From NCBI GenBank assembly GCA_022800215.1, contig JAAWPV010000004.1:1-64000 (forward strand): DNA of 64,000 nt, read 5' to 3'. Shown here one piece after another: positions 1-9,859 of the stretch. A model generated the notes under the pieces. It was not told where the DNA came from, did not search any database, and saw nothing but the letters and a program-made list of their open reading frames with translations. The position numbers and the translations under genes were made by a program. Numbering within the stretch: position 1 is the stretch's first letter; each line of letters opens with the position of its first letter. Source of the stretch: Oscillospiraceae bacterium (GTDB lineage Bacteria > Bacillota > Clostridia > Oscillospirales > Oscillospiraceae).

Positions 1-48
1 CTTTCCGTATACGGAAAGAAAACATGTTAAAGAAAGAAGGAAGCGGAT

Positions 49-2742
49 ATGAAGAAAAAAGTTTTGTCCCTTATGCTGGTCATGGTGCTGGCCCTGTGCC
101 TGTTCCCGGTGTCCGCACTGGCGGCGGACTATACCGAGGTGGTCCCCTGCCAGTATGACCAGGTGATGGACTTCTCCGAGGGCCTTGCCGCGGTGTGTGT
201 GAACGGCAAATGGGGCTTCATTGATAAGACCGGCAAGGTGGTCATTCCCTGCATCTATGACGGTGTAAAGAGTTTCTCCGAGGGTCTTGCGGCAGTGAGC
301 GTCGGTATTGGAGGAAACGGCAAATGGGGCTATATCGACCGGGAGGGCAAGGAGGTCATTCCCTTCACATATAACGAAGCGTCCAGCTTCTCCGAGGGCC
401 TTGCGGCGGTTGGCAAAGAAAACGGCAGAGGCAAAGACTTTTTCGGCTATTATTTCTGCATTCAGGGCTACATCAATAAGACGGGTGAGGTGGTCATCCC
501 CCTCCAATATGAGACGGCGGGCCCCTTCATCGATGGCCTTGCAGTGGTGAGTACCGGCAACCGGAAAGGCGGGGTGGACTGGTACTTTGGTGTGATCGAC
601 AAGACGGCGAAAGAGATCGTGCCCTGCAAATATGAGTATATCGACAGCTTCTCCGAGGGCTTTGCGGTGGTACGGAACACCGACTACCTGGAGGGTTACA
701 TCGACAAGACGGGCAAGGAGGTCATTCCCTGCCAATATGAGGCGGCAGCGGCTTTCTCCGAGGGCCTTGGGTCGGTCTTTGTGGGAGATTTTCCCGGCGG
801 AAGAGTTGGCTTTGTGGATAAGACGGGCCAAATGGTCATCCCCGCCAAGTACGGTGACGGAAGCAGTACGGCAACCTTCACCTTCTCCGAGGGGCTTGCG
901 GGGGTGATGGGGGAAGGCCAATATTATACGCAGGGGTATATCGACAAGACCGGTCAGGTGGTCATCCCCTTCGAGTACAGGGAAGTGCGTCCCTTCTCCG
1001 AAGGCGTTGCCCCGGTAGCCATTGGTGCCGCAAGAGTCGGCAGCAAATGGGGCTACATTGACAAGACGGGTACCCTGGTCATCCCCGCCAAGTATGACGA
1101 TGCCAGGAGCTTCTCCGAGGGCATGGCGGCAGTGGCCGTTGGGACCAATTCACGGGACTACAAATGGGGCTTTGTCTGCCTTGGTGATGCCCCCGTGTAC
1201 GAGGCTGGGCAGTCTCAGGCTACCGTGGCGCCCGAGAGCGACTTCGTCATCGAAAACGGCGTGTTGACCAAATATGTAGGCCCCGGCGGCAACATTGTGA
1301 TCCCCTCCGGCGCGACCAGCATTGGGAAGGAAGCCTTCCTCCAGTGCGGAGACCTGACCGGGGTGACCATTCCCAGCAGTGTCACCAGCATTGGAGACGG
1401 AGCCTTCAAGTGGTGCTGGAACCTGGCCAGCTTGACCATTCCCGACAGCGTGACCTCCATTGGGAAGGAGGCTTTCAGCGGGTGCAGCAGCCTGACCAGC
1501 GTGGTCATTCCCAGCCGTGTGACCAGCGTTGGAAACGAGGCGTTTGCCTACTGTACGAGCCTGGCCAGTGTGACCATTCCCAATGCGATTACCAGCCTTG
1601 GGCGGAGTGCGTTCGAGGGCTGCCAGGATCTGAAGAGCGTGACCATTCCAGGCAGTTTGGCAACCATTGACGGTAAGGCATTCTACAAGTGTACCGGTCT
1701 GACCAACGTGACGATCCAGTCCGGTGTGACCAGCATTGTCAGTGAGGCCTTCCGCGAGTGCGGGAGCCTGACGAGTGTGACCATCCCGGGCAGTGTGACC
1801 AGCATTGGGACAAGTGCCTTCTACGGCTGCACGAGCCTGACGAGTGTGACCATCCCGGGCAGTGTGACCAGCATTGGGACAAGTGCCTTCTACGGCTGCA
1901 CGAGCCTGACCAGCTTGACCATCCCTGACAGCCTGACCAGCATGGGAGCAAGTGCGTTCTACGGCTGTAAGGGCCTGACCAGCGTGACCTTTGGCAGCAG
2001 CATGACCACCACAGGAAGGGACATCTTCTCCGGCTGCAGCGGCCTGACCAGCGTGGTCATCCCCTCCACCATCACCGCCATTGACAGTTCGGCCTTCAAC
2101 TGGTGCCAGGGTATGACCAGCATAACCATTCCCAGCAGCGTCACCAGCATTGGAGATTTTGCGTTCAACTCCTGCGACAGGCTGAAGGACATTTACTACG
2201 GCGGCACCGAAGCCCAGTGGCAGGCCATTCAAATTGGTGACTTTAACTTGTCTCTTAACTACTGCACCGTCCACTATAATAGCCCCATGCCCGCGCCCGC
2301 CGTGCCGGAGAAGCCCACTGCCTACACCTCCACCCAGACCGTGCTGGTGGACGGGGAGAAGGTGGAGTTCCAGTGCTACGCCCTCAAGGACGCAAACGGC
2401 AACGACACCAACTACATCAAGCTCCGGGACATCGCGTCCATCCTGAACGGAACCGCCGTTCAGTTTGAGGTGGGCTGGAACGGCGCGGTGAACATCGAGA
2501 CCGGAAAGGCGTACACTCCCAACGGGAGCGAAATGTCCACCCCCTTCAGCGGCAACCGGATTTATGAAAATGCCGCCTCCGCCACCAACATCAACGGTGT
2601 GCCGGCGAACTTGGAAGCCATCGTGCTGAAGGACGACGGCGGCAACGGCTACACCTACTACAAACTCCGGGACCTGGGCACCGAGCTGGGCTTCCAGGTA
2701 GACTGGAGCGCCGAAAAGGGCATCTTTATCGAAACAAAGTAA
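49..2742 (+). CDS. Secreted surface protein: signal peptide, WG beta-repeats, BspA-type leucine-rich repeats, C-terminal copper-amine-oxidase-N-like domain
   Basis: N-terminal signal peptide MKKKVLSLMLVMVLALCLFPVSALA; repeated WGYIDKTGKVVIP/FSEGLAAV units; repeated SVTIPxSVTSIGxxAFxxCxSLT units; C-terminal IKLRDIASIL/YYKLRDLGTELGF. Confidence 0.88.
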   Translation: MKKKVLSLMLVMVLALCLFPVSALAADYTEVVPCQYDQVMDFSEGLAAVCVNGKWGFIDKTGKVVIPCIYDGVKSFSEGLAAVSVGIGGNGKWGYIDREGKEVIPFTYNEASSFSEGLAAVGKENGRGKDFFGYYFCIQGYINKTGEVVIPLQYETAGPFIDGLAVVSTGNRKGGVDWYFGVIDKTAKEIVPCKYEYIDSFSEGFAVVRNTDYLEGYIDKTGKEVIPCQYEAAAAFSEGLGSVFVGDFPGGRVGFVDKTGQMVIPAKYGDGSSTATFTFSEGLAGVMGEGQYYTQGYIDKTGQVVIPFEYREVRPFSEGVAPVAIGAARVGSKWGYIDKTGTLVIPAKYDDARSFSEGMAAVAVGTNSRDYKWGFVCLGDAPVYEAGQSQATVAPESDFVIENGVLTKYVGPGGNIVIPSGATSIGKEAFLQCGDLTGVTIPSSVTSIGDGAFKWCWNLASLTIPDSVTSIGKEAFSGCSSLTSVVIPSRVTSVGNEAFAYCTSLASVTIPNAITSLGRSAFEGCQDLKSVTIPGSLATIDGKAFYKCTGLTNVTIQSGVTSIVSEAFRECGSLTSVTIPGSVTSIGTSAFYGCTSLTSVTIPGSVTSIGTSAFYGCTSLTSLTIPDSLTSMGASAFYGCKGLTSVTFGSSMTTTGRDIFSGCSGLTSVVIPSTITAIDSSAFNWCQGMTSITIPSSVTSIGDFAFNSCDRLKDIYYGGTEAQWQAIQIGDFNLSLNYCTVHYNSPMPAPAVPEKPTAYTSTQTVLVDGEKVEFQCYALKDANGNDTNYIKLRDIASILNGTAVQFEVGWNGAVNIETGKAYTPNGSEMSTPFSGNRIYENAASATNINGVPANLEAIVLKDDGGNGYTYYKLRDLGTELGFQVDWSAEKGIFIETK

Positions 2743-2749
2743 ACATGCA

Positions 2750-2787
2750 AAAAGCCCCGCCGGGAGAGAACTCCCGGCGGGATTTTG
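2750..2787 (+). terminator. Rho-independent terminator after the WG/LRR gene
   Basis: cccgccgggag-agaa-ctcccggcggg followed by attttg. Confidence 0.8.
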
Positions 2788-2802
2788 TATGCAGTGACTG
2801 TC

Positions 2803-3321
2803 TCAGCCCCAACCCAGGTTCTGGGCGGGACAGCCCGGACCCGGGCAGGGGAGGGTAGCGGTGTCCTGACCGACCACGCCGCTGCCCATACCGTAGCTCA
2901 TATCAACCCCGGGGGCAAAGCCGGGAGCCATACCGGTCTGCCCGCCGGATGTACCCTGGCCGAAGAGGGGATTGTTCATCTGCCAGGGCCGGTGGCCGGG
3001 CAGGTAGAAGGTGACGAACTTGATGGAGAAGATGTCACAGGTGACAAAGGTCTGGCTCAGCTCCTGGTAGAGAGTCACCACGCTGGTGCCCACAGCGTAG
3101 AGGATGCCCGATTTGGTGACGGCGTTCTGGGTGCCCACCAGGAACTCGATGACCACATACTGGCCCAGGTTATCGGCCAGGAATTGCTGCATGGAGCCCT
3201 CCATAGCCGGGGTGTTGAAGTCCTGCTGGGGCGGGGTGGTGATGGAACCGTTCTGTCCGGCGGCCGCGAGGGCGGCGCTGAGGGCCGGGTTCTGGGTGGA
3301 GTCGGGATATATTCTTGCCAT
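2803..3321 (-). CDS. gerQ: GerQ-like spore coat/germination protein (start at MARIYPDS)
   Basis: QFLADNLGQYVVIEFLVGTQNAVTKSGILYAVGTSVVTLYQELSQTFVTCDIFSIKFVTFY resembles the GerQ core; upstream ggagg SD; lies next to a CwlJ-like hydrolase. Confidence 0.7.
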   Translation of the reverse strand: MARIYPDSTQNPALSAALAAAGQNGSITTPPQQDFNTPAMEGSMQQFLADNLGQYVVIEFLVGTQNAVTKSGILYAVGTSVVTLYQELSQTFVTCDIFSIKFVTFYLPGHRPWQMNNPLFGQGTSGGQTGMAPGFAPGVDMSYGMGSGVVGQDTATLPCPGPGCPAQNLGWG

Positions 3322-3337
3322 AGGATAAGCCTCCAAT

Positions 3338-3772
3338 TTAGGTGTCCGCATAGGCGGCGGTGGGATTGTAGAAGCAGTGGTCACCGATGCGGATGGCAAA
3401 GGTGCCCACGGCGGATGGGAAATTGGGCCGGCACTCGGGACTGTAGGGGTTGAAAAACCAGAGGGCAAAACCCAGGTTGGTGAGGCGGTGTCCCGCCATG
3501 GCCCACTCGGCGATGTCCCAGTGGATCTGGTCCAGGCTCATGTTGTAAATGTTCTGGGCGTTGTAGCTGCCCCCTACGGTCTCCATGGCACAGACGAACT
3601 GCCTGGGTTGAAAAACCACCTGGCGGACGGTCTTGTACTTGGAGTACTCGCCGTATGTAATGTTCACACGGTTCATGACCACACTGGCCACTGCCTTCAT
3701 GCCGTTTTCCCCTTCGCCCCCGGCCTCGCACTTGATGACCCGGGCCAGGCACTCCAGGTCGGAATATGCCAT
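3338..3772 (-). CDS. Cell wall hydrolase, SleB/CwlJ-like (Hydrolase_2 family)
   Basis: LARVIKCEAGGEGENGMKAVASVVMNRV ... DHCFYNPTAAY motifs. Confidence 0.85.
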   Translation of the reverse strand: MAYSDLECLARVIKCEAGGEGENGMKAVASVVMNRVNITYGEYSKYKTVRQVVFQPRQFVCAMETVGGSYNAQNIYNMSLDQIHWDIAEWAMAGHRLTNLGFALWFFNPYSPECRPNFPSAVGTFAIRIGDHCFYNPTAAYADT

Positions 3773-3787
3773 TGTCTCACTCCTTCC

Positions 3788-4213
3788 TTACGCGGGCAGC
3801 TCCTCATCTGGGAGAACCTCGTCCTCGCCCTGCTGTGCGGCGTTTAAAGCCCAAAACCGCAGAATAGCGGCGGCCAGGACAAACAGGGAGGCCCACAGGT
3901 TCACCTGGGAAAGGCGGATGCTTTCCCGGCTTCCTGTCCGGCAGGCGTCGCTTTGGCCTCTGAGCGCCAAGGTGAAGAAATACCCCAGGGCCCCGATGGC
4001 GATGGCTCCCGATGCGCGTTGGAAGGGAAAGGGGGCCTCCAGACAATCTGTGTTTCCGCCCTCCCTGGCGGTGCAGAGGGATTCCCGCTGCAGCAGCACG
4101 GACTTGAGGGAGAGAAGAATGCCCAGGACCAACAGGACCAGGAACATGATGGAGGTGTTGACCGTCTCCAGCGCAGAGTCATATAAGGTCTCGTCGGCCA
4201 TTTCTGCTCCCAC
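3788..4213 (-). CDS. Hypothetical small membrane protein (possible spore-associated gene)
   Basis: Hydrophobic segments SIMFLVLLVLGILLSL, AIAIGALGYFFTLAL and LWASLFVLAAAILRF; same strand, directly upstream of the cwlJ/gerQ-like pair. Confidence 0.65.
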   Translation of the reverse strand: MGAEMADETLYDSALETVNTSIMFLVLLVLGILLSLKSVLLQRESLCTAREGGNTDCLEAPFPFQRASGAIAIGALGYFFTLALRGQSDACRTGSRESIRLSQVNLWASLFVLAAAILRFWALNAAQQGEDEVLPDEELPA

Positions 4214-4346
4214 CTTCCTGCCCGCTTCAAGTCATTCTACGCGGCTTGGGGGGAAAAGGTGTTTCCGCCGATTCGCCCTTGTGCCCAGCGGGGAAAAATG
4301 ATATAATATTTCATTCCACAGAAAAAGAGAGAAGGAGGGGAACGTC

Positions 4347-5021
4347 ATGTCCATGCACCAGGGTCACCGCCAGCGGATGAAGGAAGAGTTTCTGGCCCGG
4401 CCCGACTCCTTCCCTGACCATAAGCTTCTGGAGCTGCTGCTTTTCTACGCCAATCCCCGTTCGGACACCAACCCCACCGCCCATGCGCTCATAGAGCAGT
4501 TTGGCTCTCTGGCCGGGGTGCTGGACGCCGCCCCCGAGGAGCTCCGGAAAGTCCTGGGCATGGGGGACCACGCCGTCGTTCTGCTGAAAACGATGAAGGA
4601 GCTTTCCCGCCGCTACCTGACGGCCCGCACCGGGATGGACGATATTCTGCAAAATACGGACGATGTGTTTTACCTGCTTCGGCCCCACTTTTTCGGCGCC
4701 CGGTCGGAGCGGGTCTGTGTGGTCTGTCTGGATGGCAAGGGCAAAAATCTCGGGGTACGGAAGATCAGCGAAGGCAGCGTCAATGCCGCCGAGGTCACCA
4801 CCCGAAAAGTGATGGAGGCCGCCATGGCCCTCAATGCCGAAAAGGTCATTCTGGCACACAATCACCCCTCCGGCCTGGCCCTTCCTTCACCGGAGGACAA
4901 GGCGACCACCATCCACCTGGCCAGAGTCCTTGCCAGCGTTGGCATCACCCTTGCGGACCATGTCATCTTCACCGATGACGACATGGTCTCCATGAAGGAC
5001 AGCGGCATCCCGCTCATATAA
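4347..5021 (+). CDS. radC: RadC/JAB-domain family protein
   Basis: HxRMKEEFL N-terminus, VVCLDGKGKNLGVRKISEGSVNAAEV, AHNHPSG...D JAB motif. Confidence 0.92.
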   Translation: MSMHQGHRQRMKEEFLARPDSFPDHKLLELLLFYANPRSDTNPTAHALIEQFGSLAGVLDAAPEELRKVLGMGDHAVVLLKTMKELSRRYLTARTGMDDILQNTDDVFYLLRPHFFGARSERVCVVCLDGKGKNLGVRKISEGSVNAAEVTTRKVMEAAMALNAEKVILAHNHPSGLALPSPEDKATTIHLARVLASVGITLADHVIFTDDDMVSMKDSGIPLI

Positions 5022-5048
5022 AAATTTGAAAATATTTTCTTAGTTGCA

Positions 5049-5077
5049 TTGACATAGAACATTTGTTCTGATAAAAT
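5049..5077 (+). promoter_or_regulatory. uvrB promoter with LexA (SOS) box in the -35/-10 spacer
   Basis: TTGACA (5049-5054), 17-nt spacer, TAAAAT (5072-5077); palindrome GAACATTTGTTC at 5057-5068 fits the Gram-positive LexA consensus GAAC-N4-GTTC. Confidence 0.85.
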
Positions 5078-5108
5078 ATATGGGAGAGTAAAAGGAGGAG
5101 ATGTGCCC

Positions 5109-7076
5109 ATGCCGGAATTCAAGGTAGTCAGTCCCTTTGAGCCCTCGGGTGACCAGCCTCGGGCCATCGAGGCCCTGGCGGCGGGGGTGGAGAACGGCCT
5201 TACTGAGCAGACTCTTCTGGGCGTCACCGGCTCGGGCAAGACCTTTACCATGGCAAAGGTCATCGAGAAGGTCCAGCGGCCCACCCTGGTGCTGGCCCAC
5301 AACAAGACCCTGGCCGCCCAGCTCTGCGCCGAATTTAAGGAGTTTTTCCCCAACAACGCCGTGGAGTACTTCGTCTCCTACTACGACTACTACCAGCCCG
5401 AGGCTTACATCCCCCATACGGATACCTTCATTGAGAAGGACTCGGCAGTGAACGATGAGATCGACCGGCTCCGCCTCTCCGCCACCGCCTCCCTCATCGA
5501 GCGCCGGGACGTGATCGTGGTGTCCTCCGTTAGCTGTATTTACGGCCTGGGCGAGCCTGACGACTACGCCCATATGATGATCACTGTCCGGGTGGGGGAG
5601 GAGTTCAAACGGGAGGAGTTCATGCGCCGGCTCATCGAGGACCGGTATGAGCGCAACGACATCGCCTGGGAGCGGAATATGTTCCGGGTCCGGGGGGACA
5701 CCATCGAGGTCTGGCCCGCCTACTGGCGGGACACCGCCATCCGGGTGGAGTTCTTCGGGGACGAGGTGGACCGCATTTCGGAGATCAACGTGGTTTCCGG
5801 GGCGGTGATCCGCCGCTTAGAGCACATCCCCATCTACCCCGCCAGCCACTATATCACCCCCCGGGAGAAGATGGCCGCCGCCATCCAGGAGATCTACAGG
5901 GAGCTGGAGGAGCGGGTGGCCTTCTTCGAGCAGAATGAGATGCTGGTGGAAGCCCAGCGCATCAAGCAGCGGACCATGTACGACATCGAGATGCTCCAGG
6001 AGCTGGGCTTCTGTTCAGGCATTGAAAACTATTCCCGGGTCATCGCCGGTCGGCCCGTGGGCTCCGCCCCCATGACGCTGCTGGACTATTTTCCCGATGA
6101 TTTCCTCATGTTCATTGACGAAAGCCATATCTCTCTGCCACAGGTCCATGCCATGTACAACGGAGACCACGCCCGAAAGACCACCCTCATCGACTACGGC
6201 TTCCGCCTGCCCTGCGCTTTTGACAACCGCCCCTTGAAGTTCGAGGAGTTCGAGGAGCGGCTCAACCAGGTCATCTACGTCTCCGCCACCCCCGGCCAGT
6301 ACGAGCGGGAGCGGTCTGGCCAGATAGTGGAGCAGCTCATCCGGCCCACGGGCCTTCTGGACCCCAAGGTGGAGGTCCGCCCGGTGGAGGGCCAGATCGA
6401 CGACCTCATCGGGGAGATTAACGCCCGTACCGCCAAGGGGGAGCGGGTGCTTGTCACCACTCTTACCAAGAAGATGGCCGAGGACCTCACCGCCTACCTC
6501 AAAAATGTGGGCATCAAGGTCCAGTATATGCACCACGATGTGGATACCATGGAGCGGCAGGAGATCATTCGGGACCTGCGCCTGGGCACCTATGACGTGC
6601 TCATCGGCATCAACCTCCTCCGGGAGGGTCTGGACCTTCCCGAGGTGAGCTTGGTGGCCATTCTGGATGCGGATAAAGAGGGCTTCCTCCGGGGGGAGAC
6701 CAGCCTCATCCAGACCATCGGCCGGGCGGCCCGGAACGCCGATGGCCTTGTCATCATGTACGCCGACACCATCACCCGGTCCATGCGAGCCGCTCTGGAC
6801 GAGACGGAGCGCCGCCGCCAGATCCAGGATGAATTCAACAAGGCCCACGGCATCGTGCCAAAGACCATCATCAAGTCCATCCGTGACGTGGTCAACCTCT
6901 CGGACGCCGAGGAGGAGGCCGACCGGACCCTCCGCCAGAAGCACAAGATGACCCGCTCCGAGCTGGACAAGGCCATCGAGAAGTTGGAGAAGGAGATGAA
7001 GGAGGCCTCCAAGCGGCTGGAGTTCGAGTACGCCGCCGTCCTCCGTGACCGCATCATAGAACTGCGGGGCAAGTAA
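5109..7076 (+). CDS. uvrB: UvrABC system protein B
   Basis: [15 protein letters not shown] Walker [37 protein letters not shown]-terminal UVR motif. Confidence 0.98.
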   Translation: MPEFKVVSPFEPSGDQPRAIEALAAGVENGLTEQTLLGVTGSGKTFTMAKVIEKVQRPTLVLAHNKTLAAQLCAEFKEFFPNNAVEYFVSYYDYYQPEAYIPHTDTFIEKDSAVNDEIDRLRLSATASLIERRDVIVVSSVSCIYGLGEPDDYAHMMITVRVGEEFKREEFMRRLIEDRYERNDIAWERNMFRVRGDTIEVWPAYWRDTAIRVEFFGDEVDRISEINVVSGAVIRRLEHIPIYPASHYITPREKMAAAIQEIYRELEERVAFFEQNEMLVEAQRIKQRTMYDIEMLQELGFCSGIENYSRVIAGRPVGSAPMTLLDYFPDDFLMFIDESHISLPQVHAMYNGDHARKTTLIDYGFRLPCAFDNRPLKFEEFEERLNQVIYVSATPGQYERERSGQIVEQLIRPTGLLDPKVEVRPVEGQIDDLIGEINARTAKGERVLVTTLTKKMAEDLTAYLKNVGIKVQYMHHDVDTMERQEIIRDLRLGTYDVLIGINLLREGLDLPEVSLVAILDADKEGFLRGETSLIQTIGRAARNADGLVIMYADTITRSMRAALDETERRRQIQDEFNKAHGIVPKTIIKSIRDVVNLSDAEEEADRTLRQKHKMTRSELDKAIEKLEKEMKEASKRLEFEYAAVLRDRIIELRGK

Positions 7077-7096
7077 CGTCAAACCAACAAAGAGAG

Positions 7097-8041
7097 ATGA
7101 CCCTTATGACCCCTCGATCGCAAGAACTACTGGACCGCTGGCAGGTCCGCAAGACCCCCAGGCAGAAGGAGGCCTTCTATCTCTGGCTCTGCGGGGTTTT
7201 GCAGCAGGCAGGCTATACCCCCCAGGTGGAGCAGGGCCGCGGGAACTGCCGGAACATCCTGGCCGGCGACCCGGAGAAGGCCAAACTCCTTCTTACCGCC
7301 CACTACGATACCCAGCCCGTCCTGCCCTTTCCCAACTTCATCACCCCCCGGAACCTGCTTTTTTATATTCTCTACCAGCTTCTTCTGGTCCTGCCCCTCT
7401 TCCTGGGGGCCTTCGTCATCAGCTTCACGGCGGCGGTGCTGGAGGCGCCCATCCAGGTGTCGATAGCCCTCAGCTATGCCCTCTGCATCTTCTTTGTCTG
7501 GTGGCTCTTCTTCGGCAAGGCCAATAAGCACACTGCCAATGACAATACCAGCGGGGTCATCACTCTGCTGGAAACGGCGCTGTCCCTTCCTGAGACGGAC
7601 CGGAGCAAGATCTGTTTCGTCTTTTTTGACAACGAGGAGAAGGGGATGCTGGGCTCCGCCGCCTTTGCCAAAAAGCACAGGCAGGCCCAGAAAGATGCCC
7701 TGGTCCTCAATTTCGACTGTGTCTCCGACGGAGACTACATCCAGTTTTTCCCCTCCAAGGCTTTGAAAAAAGAGGAAATCACCCTTGAAAGGCTGGAAAA
7801 AGCCGTTCAAAGCCGGGGAGAAAAGCAGGTGGAGGTGGTTCGCTCTTTCGGCTTCTACCCCTCGGACAACGCCCGGTTCCGCCGCGCCTGCGGCGTGTGC
7901 GCCCTCAAGAAGGGCAAGGCGGTGGGCTACTATATGGACCGTATCCATACCAATAAGGACGTTATCTTCGAGGAGGAAAACATTACCCTCCTCCGGAACG
8001 GGATCTTGAACCTGATACACACAATGAAAGGTGAGGAATGA
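7097..8041 (+). CDS. M28-family zinc peptidase with membrane segments
   Basis: LLTAHYDTQP, NDNTSGVITLLETA, FDNEEKGMLGSAAF metal/catalytic motifs; internal hydrophobic segments. Confidence 0.8.
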   Translation: MTLMTPRSQELLDRWQVRKTPRQKEAFYLWLCGVLQQAGYTPQVEQGRGNCRNILAGDPEKAKLLLTAHYDTQPVLPFPNFITPRNLLFYILYQLLLVLPLFLGAFVISFTAAVLEAPIQVSIALSYALCIFFVWWLFFGKANKHTANDNTSGVITLLETALSLPETDRSKICFVFFDNEEKGMLGSAAFAKKHRQAQKDALVLNFDCVSDGDYIQFFPSKALKKEEITLERLEKAVQSRGEKQVEVVRSFGFYPSDNARFRRACGVCALKKGKAVGYYMDRIHTNKDVIFEEENITLLRNGILNLIHTMKGEE

Positions 8042-8043
8042 AC

Positions 8044-9060
8044 ATGAAATACGTAGAACTCGGCAAGACCGGCCTCAAGTGCGCCGCCGTCTCCTTCGGC
8101 GGCATCCCCATCCAGCGGAGCGACGCCGCCAACACCCTGGCGGTGGTAGACGCCCTGGAAAAGCACGGCATGAACTACATCGACACCGCCCGGGGCTACA
8201 CCGTCTCAGAGGAGTATTTGGGCGCCGCCCTCAAGGGCCGCCGGGACAAGTTTATCCTGGCCACCAAGTCCATGGTCCGGGACTACGAGGGCATGAAGAA
8301 GGAGGTGGAGACCAGCCTCCATAACCTCCAGACCGACTACATCGACGTTTACCAGCTCCACAACCTGCCCCTGGGTGCCTTCGACCAGGTTTTCGGCCCT
8401 GAGGGGGCCTACCGGGCGCTGGCGGAAGCCAAAGAGGCGGGCAAGATCGGCCATATCGGCGCTACCTTCCACTCCCTGGACGCCCTTAAAAAGGTGGTGG
8501 AGGAGTATAGCGACAAGATCGAGACCGTTATGTTCCCCTTCAACATCGTGGAAAGCCAGGGCACCGAGACCCTGAAGCTGGCCCGGGAGAAGGGCATGGG
8601 CACCATCTGCATGAAGCCTATGGCGGGGGGCAATCTGACCGACTGGACCCTGGCTCTTCGGTTCATTGACGCTGCCGGAGTCATGGACATCTCCATCCCC
8701 GGCATGGGCAGCGTGGAGGAGGTGGAGCGCAACGCCGCCGCGGCGGAGACCCTGTCGCCTCTGACGGAGGAGGAACTTGCCAAATGCGAGGCCATCCGCA
8801 AGGAGCTGGGCACCACCTTCTGCCGCCGGTGCGGCTACTGCGCCCCCTGCACCGTGGGCATCAACATCCCCTCGGCCTTCCTTTTCAACAACTACCTTCA
8901 GCATTATGAGGGCCTGGCCGACTGGGCCCGGGGCCGCTACGCCGCCATGGACCATAAGGCGGATGAGTGCATCCAGTGCGGCCTCTGCGAGAGCCGCTGT
9001 CCCTACGAGCTTCCCATCCGGGACATGCTCAAGGAAGTCGCCAAGGCCTTTGAAAGGTAA
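8044..9060 (+). CDS. Aldo/keto reductase with C-terminal 4Fe-4S cluster domain
   Basis: NYIDTARGYTVSEEYLGAAL, DYIDVYQLHN; C-terminal CRRCGYCAPC and CIQCGLCESRCPY. Confidence 0.93.
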   Translation: MKYVELGKTGLKCAAVSFGGIPIQRSDAANTLAVVDALEKHGMNYIDTARGYTVSEEYLGAALKGRRDKFILATKSMVRDYEGMKKEVETSLHNLQTDYIDVYQLHNLPLGAFDQVFGPEGAYRALAEAKEAGKIGHIGATFHSLDALKKVVEEYSDKIETVMFPFNIVESQGTETLKLAREKGMGTICMKPMAGGNLTDWTLALRFIDAAGVMDISIPGMGSVEEVERNAAAAETLSPLTEEELAKCEAIRKELGTTFCRRCGYCAPCTVGINIPSAFLFNNYLQHYEGLADWARGRYAAMDHKADECIQCGLCESRCPYELPIRDMLKEVAKAFER

Positions 9061-9088
9061 GACATACCTGTAAAAAGGAGGGACCACC

Positions 9089-9832
9089 ATGAAATGGAAG
9101 GAGCTGGGCCGCTTTCGCCAGGTGCTTCTTATTCTGCTGGCGGTGATGGGCGTAGGCTTTCTGCTGGCCTACATCCTTGTGACGATGAAGCCGGGCATTG
9201 AATACCGAAACGGATTTTTGGTCCAGTCGGCGGAGGGGGACAATACCCTCTATACCGGTAAGGTCCAGATGAAAGATACCGTCTTCACCGTCACGGCGGG
9301 GGGCGAAGTGACTCTCCGGGTGGGGGAGAATACCTTCGGTCCCTACACCGTGGAGAAGGACCCCACCGTCTCCTTTCGGGTCCCGCCTCAAAACAGCAGG
9401 GGCATTGTGATCTATGAGGGGGATACCCAGATCTTCCGGGGAGCCTACGGCACCTTTCAGGGCATCAGCTTTTTTGAGGAGGAGCCGGATAAAGCCTGGA
9501 GCCGTTATTCCCCCATCTATTTCAGAGGGGATTCCTCCTATGGGACCCCGGGCTGGGACCCGCCCTTTGAGCTCATCGTCCCCATGGCCCTGGGCACCCT
9601 CACGGTGACCCACCGGGGAAATTGGGAATTTTACTGGCTGGGCCTGGTCTTTTCCGCCGTGGCGGCTCTGCTTATGATCTACGCGGAGCGCCTGTTCCGT
9701 TTCAACCTCCGCTTCCAGATCAAGAATGCGGACCAGGCGGAGCCATCGGACTGGGAGCTGATGGGCCGCTATTTCGGCTGGGCGGTTATGACCCTGTTTG
9801 CCTTCGGCATCTATGCCGCAGGGCTGGCATAA
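9089..9832 (+). CDS. Hypothetical membrane protein
   Basis: N-terminal TM VLLILLAVMGVGFLLAYILV and C-terminal TM segments; good RBS. Confidence 0.7.
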   Translation: MKWKELGRFRQVLLILLAVMGVGFLLAYILVTMKPGIEYRNGFLVQSAEGDNTLYTGKVQMKDTVFTVTAGGEVTLRVGENTFGPYTVEKDPTVSFRVPPQNSRGIVIYEGDTQIFRGAYGTFQGISFFEEEPDKAWSRYSPIYFRGDSSYGTPGWDPPFELIVPMALGTLTVTHRGNWEFYWLGLVFSAVAALLMIYAERLFRFNLRFQIKNADQAEPSDWELMGRYFGWAVMTLFAFGIYAAGLA

Positions 9833-9859
9833 AAATCAAAGGAAAAGGGAGAATGCGCC

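Noticed and set aside
1765-1971. Regular ~69-nt repeats considered as a CRISPR-like array
   Set aside because: Repeats are in frame and encode LRR units; no unique spacers and no cas genes.
1150-2274. 374-aa minus-strand repetitive ORF
   Set aside because: Reverse reading of the LRR array; its repetition mirrors the real coding repeats.
2785-3453. 222-aa plus-strand ORF overlapping gerQ-like gene
   Set aside because: Antisense to gerQ/cwlJ-like genes that have motifs and RBS.
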